This document shows positions 55,658 to 64,000 of a DNA stretch of 64,000 bases, in pieces. The notes under the pieces were generated by a model, which saw only the letters and a list, made by a program, of their open reading frames with translations, searched no databases and was not told the DNA's origin. Made by a program: the position numbers and the translations under genes. This stretch comes from Anthonomus grandis grandis. Its lineage: Eukaryota; Arthropoda; Insecta; Coleoptera; Curculionidae. Numbering within the stretch: position 1 is the first letter of the stretch; each line of letters opens with the position of its first letter. The stretch spans positions 27,214,227 through 27,278,226 of the forward strand of contig NC_065546.1 in NCBI RefSeq assembly GCF_022605725.1, in the 5' to 3' direction.

Positions 55658-57418
55658 TGCGTAAGTGAAATTATCGAATTTTTGTCCCTTAATTGAGCCA
55701 AAGGTAAAGAACCATCGTCGCATGTTCAACTTATAGTTAAGAAAACACTTTTGCGAATGTATAAAAGAATTATCGTTATTATTGATATAAGTTTAAAAGG
55801 TTGTGCACATAGAAGTTGCATTTGTAATAATAATACTAATAATATAACGCTTAACGGAATACGTGTATAGATTATTTTTAAGTAATCAGAAAATCTTGAA
55901 TATTTTTGTTGTTCGTTTAGGTAGTATAAGCGTTAATAATATATTTAAGTCTAACAGAGACTAAAATTTCCATACATTCAAGCTTAAGAAGTATGTTAAA
56001 CGGCCTCAGTTGTAAGGTTGATAATATTAAGGTGTTTAAGTCAAAAATGGCTGTTTATGGATTTTAAACCCAGAAAAAGTCGTTTAAATTACATATGGAG
56101 GCAAATGAAACTTCCAAATCGCTACAATGCATTCTTTTTGCCCTATTGTGTGATCATCAGGGCGTTACCTTTCTTTTAAGTTTCCTTTGCCTTCTACATC
56201 CAACTTTAATCGTTAAAAAGAAACTGTTTATTAGTCTTTGCTATAAAAAATAAGTTTGGTTGTTAAATTTCTTATACCAGGTGTCTGGAAAAAGTCATTT
56301 TAAAATATATTTTTATACATAACCCCTTATGTCGATTATAATCTATTTCCTTGGATCTTGTATACTGAACTGTTAAGGTATTAGCTTAAACTTTTTTTTA
56401 GGTTCTAGTTTGTAATAATTTAAACTAATAATTTTCCCTCCACTGACTGTTTATTATTTACTTGTTATAAATACATATTTTTCTTATAATTACGTTTGTT
56501 TAAAAAAATGTTATTGTTTATTTATTAGCTATTTATTTTATAATACATTACATATATTCATATTAACTACTGTGCATTTATTATTAGACTAAATTTTCAC
56601 ACTTTTTTAACTTGAATAAGTGTTTTTCTTTTTTGAAGTAATTTATTTGTTTTTTTTTTTAATCTAATCGTTCGATAACAATAAAAAAATCAGTATTTAA
56701 ACTGTAAGCAACCAAATACACCATAAATGTGACAATTTTATGAAATGAGACTGCGAAAACTTAGAAGAGTGATAAAAACAGGTTAACTTGGGATTACCGA
56801 GATTTATGTTTATACAGCCAGATTATATTGTAAAAGGTGTATTTGCTTACAATAGTATTAATCTCGGATTTGTTAAATTAATTATAAATGTTAAGTACAA
56901 TCATAAGAGTGAACAGTACTTATTTAGAAAGCTTTATTACATAGGAAATAAACACTTTTCACCAAAAAAAATCTGCCTTTTATTTAGTTCAGAAATACGC
57001 TACTTTACCAAAATACAAGAATTTATTTATTTATTAACTCCAATCAAAACACATTAATAATGTAATTACAATGAGCGAGTGACTACCAACTAATTAAACA
57101 AACCCAAACTAACCTAATAAAAAAGAAACAATAAAATTAAGTTATAGGGAAAAGTCATGGTCAATAAAGGCAGTACTAAGACACCAAAATAAAATAAGAT
57201 TGAGTATAATAATAAGAGTACTACAGCGGATTATAAAATTAATTTAATTTCATACTAAGTAGTTTCTCTTTAAGAGTTAAAACATTTATATTAAAAATAT
57301 CTATATCACAGAGTTTCATCACTTTATTGCCCTTAGCATGATTTTAAGGGGTGATAGACTAGCCGAATTCACATTAAATAATTTAGTGTTTGTAGATATA
57401 AAGGCTTCCTTGGGGATA
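55658..57418. other. RalGAP 3' UTR and downstream spacer
   Basis: No coding feature. Exact poly(A) site not assigned; AATAAA words occur near 56680 and 56945. An open frame at 56788-57057 has no family resemblance. Confidence 0.45.
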
Positions 57419-57572
57419 TTAAAATCTGAGCAACCGAGGATCTGTCCTTTGACTTAAAGATCCTATGTTGAAATACATATTATATTGTTTTACATAAATA
57501 TGCCTTAAAAATCGCTTCTGAATTTTTTCAATACAACAATTACAATGAACCTTTTCTTGAGGTGACCATATT
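57419..57572 (-). pseudogene. LINE reverse transcriptase, 3' piece
   Basis: Reads LIWSPQEKVHCNCCIEKIQK RFLRHIYVKQYN, the post-palm motif (W-P-...IE-IQKRFLR) of CR1/Jockey-like polymerases. Its 5' neighbour in the ancestral element is at 60290-61330, separated by a DNA transposon. Confidence 0.7.
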
Positions 57573-57574
57573 AA

Positions 57575-60285
57575 AGTCCAGTTCAGAGATCTATTAGAAT
57601 CTTTGATGTGTCGCAGATGCCGCACTAACTAGTCCGTACGCCTATGCCGTATTTATTGTCGCATGATATACATGTTTAAATGGTAAAATTTTATATTGTT
57701 TATCTATGAAATCATTTTAAATATACGTAAAACCCCATGTTATATACTATTTTTTATTTCGAAAATGTCCAATTTTAGAAAGAAAATAATATCAAAAAAT
57801 GGACCACGGACTAAAATCCAAGGATCTTACAAAATATTTTAAAGACTACCAGCACTCACAGACTTGTCACCTCTTTTTAGCCAGTCTATTAAACAAAGAT
57901 AAAACACCTGCGTTCTGGCGATTCCTAGTTTAGGCTGTGCAAGTGATTGTGTTTTTCTATCCCACTGATGTTGAGAATTACGGGGCCGTGCCCAGATAAA
58001 TTTTTGGGATGTTTTTCTATTACTTTCGACGTGTTTTTAAAGAGATCTGTAAGGATGAGTCTATCGCCTTTAAAATAGTTGTTGGATGGATCTATCACCT
58101 TTAATAGTTGGGAGGAGGGTCTTGTGAGGTTATTATGATTTGACGGGTTTGGCTGGTTTGGCTTTTTACACGCTTATAAAAGTAGAGAATTTAGAATTAG
58201 GCCTGTATTCGTCTAAATTTTTTGCAGTTTTTACTGTGAGGAACTGTGTTTTTTTTATTTCTGTTTGTGGATTTGTTTTGGTATTATACCCAAAGACCTT
58301 AAAATGTTTCGATCCTGGGAAAATAGGCAGGAAAATTTGGCAAATAAAGAGGAAAGTGTTTGTGCGGGCTTATGGAGACCGTGGGCGCACAAGAAAGATA
58401 ATAACATTGGTGATGAAAATAGTAAGAGTGATCTGGACAGTGATTTAGACTTACATAGTTCGGATAGTTCATTTTCTAGTGTTGAAGAAGCATAAAGAAG
58501 CAAGGGAAGTAAAAGCTACAGGGGAAAATCAAGCAGTTTTAAAACGTAATTGATTAAGTACAGACGCCAAGCAAATTTATCTAAAGGTCTATAACAATCT
58601 AGGAATGATCCTCAGTTCACAAATGATTGTAGTGCTTTGCAAAAAACAGCGTTTTTAACAGGGGTTCCCTATAGTACGATATGCCTGTAAAAAAAGGGAT
58701 TAAAGACAGAATAAAAAGGAAAGATGCAGGACAATCAAAGGGACTTGACATGTATATTGCCAAATTGCTAAGGAAAGGTGTGTATTCTAAATACAATAAC
58801 GATGAGGTTCTGACCATAGAGATGGTTAGGGACACCTTATCGGCAAGGGACAAACATTTCTCAGTCTCAACCTTGCGGAGATACCTGATAAAACTTGGAT
58901 TTAATCTTAAGATGGTTAAGAAAAAAGCAATGGAATTGTCAGGTAGTGTATTGAATATTTGAAGAAAGTTAAAAAATGTTGGGAGTAAGAATGATCCATA
59001 TATTATTTTAGCCAAAACATGGTATGATATATTTATGATTGATGTATGATTTCCATTCTCTGGGAAAAAGTCCCTTTTTTGCCATAGTAAGAAAACCCTA
59101 TTTTTATTAATTAAACAAATTTAGTTTTTTTCAGCTTTCTGCCCCTGTTTGTCCTTCAGCGATACAATGAAGTATATATAATGTAATGCTTTAGTATCCA
59201 TATGCTGATGTGCGAGATGAAGTTGGAATCCATAGCGGCAACAGAGAAACTGTTTCTTTTCTTAATGGAAGAAACTGCTAAAGAACAAAGGCAAAAAAAC
59301 AGAATTTAGAAAATTGTATTAACTATTTGGGCCAGATTCAAAAGGAGTGGTTAAATTTATAAAAGTATTTAGTATCCTCACTGTAGTTTTAGGATCCACT
59401 ATAGTTAAAATGTAGTGTTTTGTATAAGATTTTTAGTTTTTAGTATAAGCATTTATTTCTGTTAATTTTCATCTAATATCTCCTAATATGCACAGTAACT
59501 AAATATGAGGCAAACAAATTAATAATTATTACATTCAGGATGTAAAGTGTATTTTTTTATAAGTAAAACATGTGTCTTTTACACACATAAGATATAGACA
59601 GCTAGATGATTTTTAATGTAAAAGTTTATTTTAAAAAATATATTTCCACTTTTCTGATTACATAATTATTTTTTATTAAAAGAAGTTAGTACTTAATATA
59701 GAGTTGGAGGTTTTCATAAGTATATTATTATAATAATATATCATAATATGTATTAATTAAAAAAATACAATAATAAAGGAAATTGAATATGGCAGTCAAA
59801 ATCCCCATTAATAATCACCACCAAGTAAAAATAAATCTCAATACCCAAAAAAAGGAAATATATAAAATTTGAAGACTAACCGAACTATCTGAAAATCTAT
59901 AAATCAACTATCCTGAATTTCTAACTTAACCCAAACTAAACCCAAAAATCCCGAATAATAAAGTTTTAAATACTAATAAATTTTAAGGCCGGAGCTGTGC
60001 AACTTTTCACGCTTGAGTGTATGTCACTGAGGTCAGACGTCTAACAAAATAGTTTGTGGGCGCAAGTAGTCCAATTTTACGAATCAAATGTATAAATTCT
60101 TAAAAAAATGCTTAAAAAATTTATTTTTTTAATGGAATGATTAAATATCGCTTAGAATATTACTTTATGACTCTTTTCACATAAAATTTTGCGATTTAAA
60201 CATGCATGTCATGTGACAATACAAGGAACACCGGCAGACGGACTATTCACGTCACATCAAAGATTCTAATAGATCTCTGAACTGA
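57575..60285 (+). mobile_element. DDE transposon splitting a LINE RT
   Basis: Inverted arms of about 110 bp: GTTCAGAGATCTATTAGAAT CTTTGATGTG at 57581-57610 is exact in inverse at 60253-60282, and the match goes on through CATGTTTAAAT and AAAATTTTA. The flanks join the LINE frame (…GPHLEYAAI to WSPQEKV). The end sequence and the protein at 58681-58962 relate it to the element at 6963-12502. Confidence 0.75.
58681..58970 (+). pseudogene. DDE transposase N-terminal fragment
   Basis: PVKKGIKDRIKRKDAGQSKG then EVLTIEMVRDTLSARDKHFS and VSTLRRYLIKLGFNLKMVKK match the N-terminal HTH block of the transposase at 11799-11500 (TPGKDRPRRK..., YGSLRTLLFNLGF). The frame stops at 58960 and no catalytic motif follows, so the copy is internally deleted. 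An acidic frame at 58301-58495 (KSDLDSDLDLHSSDSSFSS) may be the relic of another part. Confidence 0.6.
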
Positions 60286-60289
60286 ACTA

Positions 60290-61330
60290 TATAGCTGCAT
60301 ACTCAAGGTGAGGTCCAACTATTGCATTGACCAGTCTAATTACAGTATCTATTTTAAACCACCTTGAGTTTCTAATAACAAAACCTACTGCTCTATATGC
60401 TTTTTTCATAATAATATCCTGGTGCTAAATTTTAGGTTTAATTGCAAATAAACTCGCAAGTCTTGGCATTTAGTCTTTCTACTAATTACAATATTATTTC
60501 ATTTAAAGTCTTATAATATAGGGCTATTTTTACGGGTAAAGCTGATTACATGACACGTGCTGATATTGACAATATGTTATTGTCCATAAACCATTTGCTG
60601 GTATTATCTAAATCCTTCTGTAAATCTTTAGAATCATTAAGAGAAGTAATTTGTTTCAATATTTTAAAACCATCAGGAAAAACTAGGCTTGAGGAAAATT
60701 GAACACACAGGTAGATTGTTAATGAAAATTGCAAACAGTAAAGGCCCAAGATTACTACCCTGAGGCACTCCTGATGTAGAAACAAATGTGTTTGAAAATA
60801 AATTGCCCACTTTTACCTTTTGATTTCTATTCTGAAGATAAGACTGCATAAAGCCACATGCCAATTCAGAAAAGCCACAGTCAGTCATAACAACATCTAG
60901 TTAAGCCTTATTATTACAAATTGCTTCTGAGGCAGTATCGGTCAATATGCAAAGGTTTGTTACAGTGGATTTGCTAGGTAAAAACCCATGTTGTTGAATA
61001 GCAAATTTGTCATTAAAAGCTTGTAATAATCTTATTATCTTTTCTTATTTCATCTTCTGTCGTGTAGGAAAAATTGAAACTGCCATAAAAATCACTTTGT
61101 TTACGGATATCTGACTGAGTAAAAATAGATGCAAAATAATGAGCAAAGGCATTCCGACTCAGCTTGGGATCCCTCAAACATTTCAGAACCCCTTTTCACA
61201 TCATCCCGAATGCCCCCAGCAGATTTTTTTGACATAAAAAATGCCAGAAATTATTAGGATTGTCGCAAATGTTGCTGTCAATATTCCCATTGTATACAGG
61301 AAATTCATGATATCTGATCTCCAGGTTTAA
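60290..61330 (-). pseudogene. LINE reverse transcriptase, main piece
   Basis: The minus strand reads QQHGFLPSKSTVTNLCILTD, ACGFMQSYLQNRNQKVKVGN and SGVPQGSNLGPLLFAIFINN (RT motif), then out of frame IYLCVQFSSSLVFPDGFKIL KQ... (the FADD segment is lost) and finally RLVNAIVGPHLEYAAI, next to the inserted transposon. The segment holding the first Asp motif is deleted. Several frame changes. Confidence 0.75.
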
Positions 61331-61390
61331 AACTCAAGATTATCCTGCGGAGAACCAAATTACCAAGAGTAAACATTTATCAAAAAAAAG

Positions 61391-61396
61391 TTTTAT
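61391..61396 (-). terminator. Esterase poly(A) signal
   Basis: AATAAA on the minus strand about 90 bp beyond the esterase stop codon. Confidence 0.5.
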
Positions 61397-61482
61397 TAAG
61401 TATTTATGATTTTTGTTCACAAGACTCACAACTTAAGACCTAACTATAATAATACTGCAAGTAATCGTACACTAAATTATGG

Positions 61483-61669
61483 CTAAAAAGTGTTATAGGG
61501 CTGTAGCGCATATTCCTCAAAAATCCTCTTCCATTTTCCAAAAGCCGGCTGACGTAGAAAAAATCCCATTCGCAACGTACTATCAATGTTTAAATAATTA
61601 TAAAACAGCGGGTTAAACCTGGTCCAGGTAATGTTACTAAATAACTCAGACTTTACAGGCGTTGGATCA
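61483..61669 (-). CDS. Esterase last exon
   Basis: DPTPVKSELFSNITWTRFNP to EEYALQPYNTF and stop at 61483. Confidence 0.85.
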
Positions 61670-62506
61670 CTGGAAAATAACATTTCAAATATACGCTAAG
61701 CACGTGCAAAGTAACTTACAGATATTTCGCAAAATTGGTCCACATCCTGACCATTTGGTCTTGGATTAAAACGTTTTGGGTATCTGTGTCGTTCCAGGCG
61801 ATATTGCTCATTTTGAATAGGAATGGCAGTTCTGCGGAATGTCCGGCACCTAGAGGAAGAATTTGAAAAAATTAAACTTCAAAGCAATATTCTTTTCAAA
61901 AATCGCGAAGATATTTCAAAAATAGAGAGGCTTTCAAGAATATGTGATATTACCCTTTATGAACCCTTTTAAAGTGGTACGTCCCTCGTATGAAAACTGA
62001 TATAAATACACTGGATTAAACCACGATTGTAGTTCTGCTTGTTTCAATATTCCCCTGGTAAAAAATGTGTCTGTAATAAACTAAAACAAAATGTTTCTTT
62101 TTAATTTAAAAAAAATTATAAAAAAGCAAGTTCTTACCTGAGCATACGAAGTCAAATTCTGACTAAATGTATCATTCTCCTGCAAATATATACTTTTTAT
62201 TTCTTTTATTATTTCATTCGTGTTATTTTTCTTAGAAGCGAAGTCTATGGGCAGCAGAAGCTCCTGTGTATTATCGTAAATCAGGGCTTCCAACATAGCA
62301 ACAATTGGTTCTAAAAATTGAATATTTATTTTTGTTTATTTGCAGTTGATTACGTGCTTACGAAGAAGAAATGCCAAAGATTCTTGGGAACACATGCCGA
62401 TGATCGTGGGGACGCGATTAAAATTTCCGTTTTTGAATAATTCATAATTGAGGTCCTGGATGAAGGCGTCTGCATGCTCCACCTCTTTCACTGGCCAATT
62501 TAATTT
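61483..62506 (-). CDS. Type-B carboxylesterase, C-terminal half (5 exons)
   Basis: Exons 62506-62362, 62310-62138, 62080-61954, 61849-61720 and 61669-61483 join in phase (1, 0, 1, 2). They give about 253 residues of an alpha/beta-hydrolase esterase. NFNRVPTIIGMCSQESLAFL holds the acidic member of the triad. GAGHSAELPFLFKMSNIAW holds the catalytic His. DPTP--SELFSNITWTRFNP, YLNIDSTLRMGFFL and FGKWKRIFEEYA form the conserved C-terminus. The nucleophile GESAG region must lie upstream, outside the window or in an undetected exon between 62520 and 64000. Insect members hydrolyse esters in detoxification, hormone or pheromone turnover; the substrate is unknown. Introns are 51-105 bp, unlike RalGAP. 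Exon 1 in the window starts at phase 0 after TTTTTAG. Confidence 0.85.
61720..61849 (-). CDS. Esterase exon with catalytic His
   Basis: GAGHSAELPFLFKMSNIAWN then QMVRMWTNFAKY, donor TCTgtaagt, phase 2. Confidence 0.85.
61954..62080 (-). CDS. Esterase exon, third in window
   Basis: FITDTFFTRGILKQAELQSW FNPVYLYQFSYEGR, the D-F--G...YLYQFSY block common to insect esterases. Donor AAAGGgtaat. Confidence 0.82.
62138..62310 (-). CDS. Esterase exon, second in window
   Basis: Completes a Gln codon, then PIVAMLEALIYDNTQELLLP to NLTSYAQ|gtaaga. Confidence 0.8.
62362..62506 (-). CDS. Esterase exon with acidic triad residue
   Basis: KLNWPVKEVEHADAFIQDLN then FKNGNFNRVPTIIGMCSQES; 145 bp, donor CTTCgtaagc. 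Confidence 0.8.
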
Positions 62507-62539
62507 CTAAAAATTATATCTAGTTTAGGACATGCAATT

Positions 62540-63600
62540 ACTGCATAAAACTGCACTAAATACACAGCTGCAATTTTAGTATAAAAAAAATCTTGAAGCT
62601 GTGAGTTACGGCACAAAACATGTATGAACATTGAAATGATACAAAATTTAAGTATTTTATATTTTCTTAACTTCATTTTATCCTAAAAAAAAATTGTGCA
62701 GGACGTGCCCTGATAGTTTGGGGTTAAGTAGGTAAAATTTTGCAATTCTTGAATTATGGACTACTCTGAAGTTTTTTTTAACCTTTTTTGAGAAAATAGC
62801 TACAATCAAATCAGTAAAAGTAATGAAGCTTAAATTTTTATTTCAAGAATTCCAGTAAGAATAAAAAATTTCATCTCTTCGGCCAAGTGAATATCTTGAT
62901 TCTTGTAGTCAAAATAGTGCAGCATGGAATAGTCTAAAGGCTGTTTTAGTCTTTTTTAGAGAAACCCCTAAGATTCATTCACAAACATAATACCAGGAGT
63001 GCCTATCAGAAACAAAATAATTTGTAATTCGGCAAGTAAATAACTTGTGTTTTAACAGTCAAAATTTGGTAATTATTGATTTGTGAACTATTCTAAAGAC
63101 TCTTTTAGACTTTTTTTAAGATATAATTAAAATCCATTAACTAAAAATTCAGAAACTGGACTTCTCCTAGAGTGCCAGTAAAAAACAAAATAATTCATCT
63201 CTTATCGTCACGTCAATGACTTTACGGCTCTAGTAGTCAAAATTTTGTAATTATTGATTTATGGATTACTCTGAAGACATTTTCAGTCTTTTCTTAAAGA
63301 AATTAGAATTTTTTATTCCAAGAGTGTCTGTAAGAAATAACAATTATGTCCTATTACAATATTAAAGCAGTATGCCTTTATATAGTTTATCTGTGACTCA
63401 TAAATCAGATGCAATTCAGACAATCTGGTCCTGGACAAACTGCACCAACTCTATACTAAAAAGAAATTGAATCCGTGAGATACTAAACAAAAAATAAATG
63501 AACATTGAAATAAGTTTCCGAATTTTACATATAAACTTCATTTTATCCCGAAGGACATTTGTGCTGGATGTACCCGCCTAAATAATAATTAAACTCCAGA
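62540..63600. repeat. Diverged tandem repeats beside the esterase
   Basis: Two levels are visible. A ~150-175 bp unit containing GTAGTCAAAATTTTGTAATT, ATTGATTTATGGACTA-TCT and AGAC-TTTTAGTCTTTTTTAA recurs near 62745, 62905, 63056 and 63231. Around it, 62580-62720 (ATGAACATTGAAATGATACA, TTCATTTTATCCTAAA, GTGCAGGACGTGCCC) is repeated at 63495-63590 in direct orientation. It probably arose by local duplication; non-coding. Confidence 0.65.
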
Positions 63601-64000
63601 AGGGAGATCATCCACGTATATATCTTCATTTTTCATTTCATTCCAATTATTGTCCACATCCACGTCTCTTTTCAACTTCGGTAACAATAGAATATAAATA
63701 TATATATAATAAATAAAAACTTTTTTGACATAAACTCAAACCCTGGTGTGTGTAACTTGTGCCACTTGCGAACTCTTTATGCCCTGATGGTGAACACCAC
63801 TGTGTCCGAAACCTGTTGGGAATTTGAAACCAGAATTAAGTATGTTTAATAAACAAATGGAGTAAGACTGTGGGATTCTCGCTTTACTTAAATGCTACTC
63901 TGTTTAATTAGAGAATATGTTTGTATTTCCTCGTCTGGACTATTACATCATAAAAACATTTGTGAAGGTTTATATTTATCAGCATCCTTGACCTGCATGT
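63601..64000. other. No confident feature; possible esterase-like fragment
   Basis: A minus frame near 63690-63600 reads KLKRDVDVDNNWNEMKNEDI YVDDLP then stops. It vaguely resembles the D-NW segment that follows the acidic triad region in insect esterases, but it is short and has no splice support. A 63740-63830 minus frame has no match known to me. Confidence 0.2.

Noticed and set aside
55453..55701. 82-codon minus frame
   Set aside because: Antisense of the last RalGAP exon.
56788..57057. 89-codon + frame beyond RalGAP
   Set aside because: No recognised motif; AT-rich region where such frames arise by chance.
58140..58448. 102-codon + frame with hydrophobic segment
   Set aside because: No start context, no family; overlaps an acidic frame possibly from the transposon. 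Left uncalled.
62540..63600. CRISPR-like spaced repeats
   Set aside because: Units are long, diverged and contiguous, with no constant short repeat and the genome is eukaryotic; also no CRISPR elsewhere in the window.

Overview
The window looks like a piece of an AT-rich insect genome, possibly a beetle (the order is a guess). The evidence is split genes with GT/AG introns, an invertebrate-type repeat load and no prokaryotic operon structure. About 10% or less is host coding sequence; most of the rest is intronic mobile DNA.

Three host genes can be read. (1) The 3' half of a Ral GTPase-activating protein alpha subunit gene (RALGAPA1/2 family, fly CG5521-like) runs on the + strand as 14 phase-compatible exons from 4139 to 55657. 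It ends with a complete Rap/Ran-GAP catalytic domain; the 5' half lies upstream of the window. (2) A complete two-exon katanin-like AAA ATPase of the KATNAL2 type (453 aa) lies on the - strand (17399-14923), wholly inside one RalGAP intron; its stop codon is only 45 bp from a RalGAP exon. (3) The last five exons of a type-B carboxylesterase lie on the - strand (62506-61483), downstream of RalGAP.

Each large RalGAP intron carries a different set of mobile elements. The 4647-14232 intron has an IS630-like remnant, a 0.6 kb foldback element, a 5.5 kb DDE transposon holding a GC-rich RNase-H-bearing LINE, and a Tc1 remnant. The 14878-23672 intron has KATNAL2, a diverged ~35 bp repeat field and a three-layer nest of Tc1/mariner/IS630-type elements. 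The 24287-29703 intron has tandem repeats, a hairpin, a hammerhead-like motif and another IS630-type element. The 32060-36265 intron has a near-complete two-gene PIF/Harbinger element. The 36439-46742 intron has a foldback repeat, a THAP-domain gene between inverted repeats, and a P-element-like transposon with perfect 8 bp target duplications. The 47724-55469 intron has a Ty3/gypsy element that landed in a P-like element and was itself hit by a Penelope-like element (11 bp target duplication) and by a short inverted-repeat insertion.

Downstream of RalGAP (57419-61330) a LINE reverse transcriptase is split by a second member of the DDE family seen at 6963-12502. The far right (62520-63600) has diverged tandem repeats beside the esterase. 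No working RNA gene, CRISPR array or prokaryotic system was seen. The most informative observations are the tight antisense nesting of KATNAL2, the datable nested insertions, the P-like element, the small myristoyl/membrane leader ORF of the gypsy element, and the inverted end modules of the IS630-type elements.
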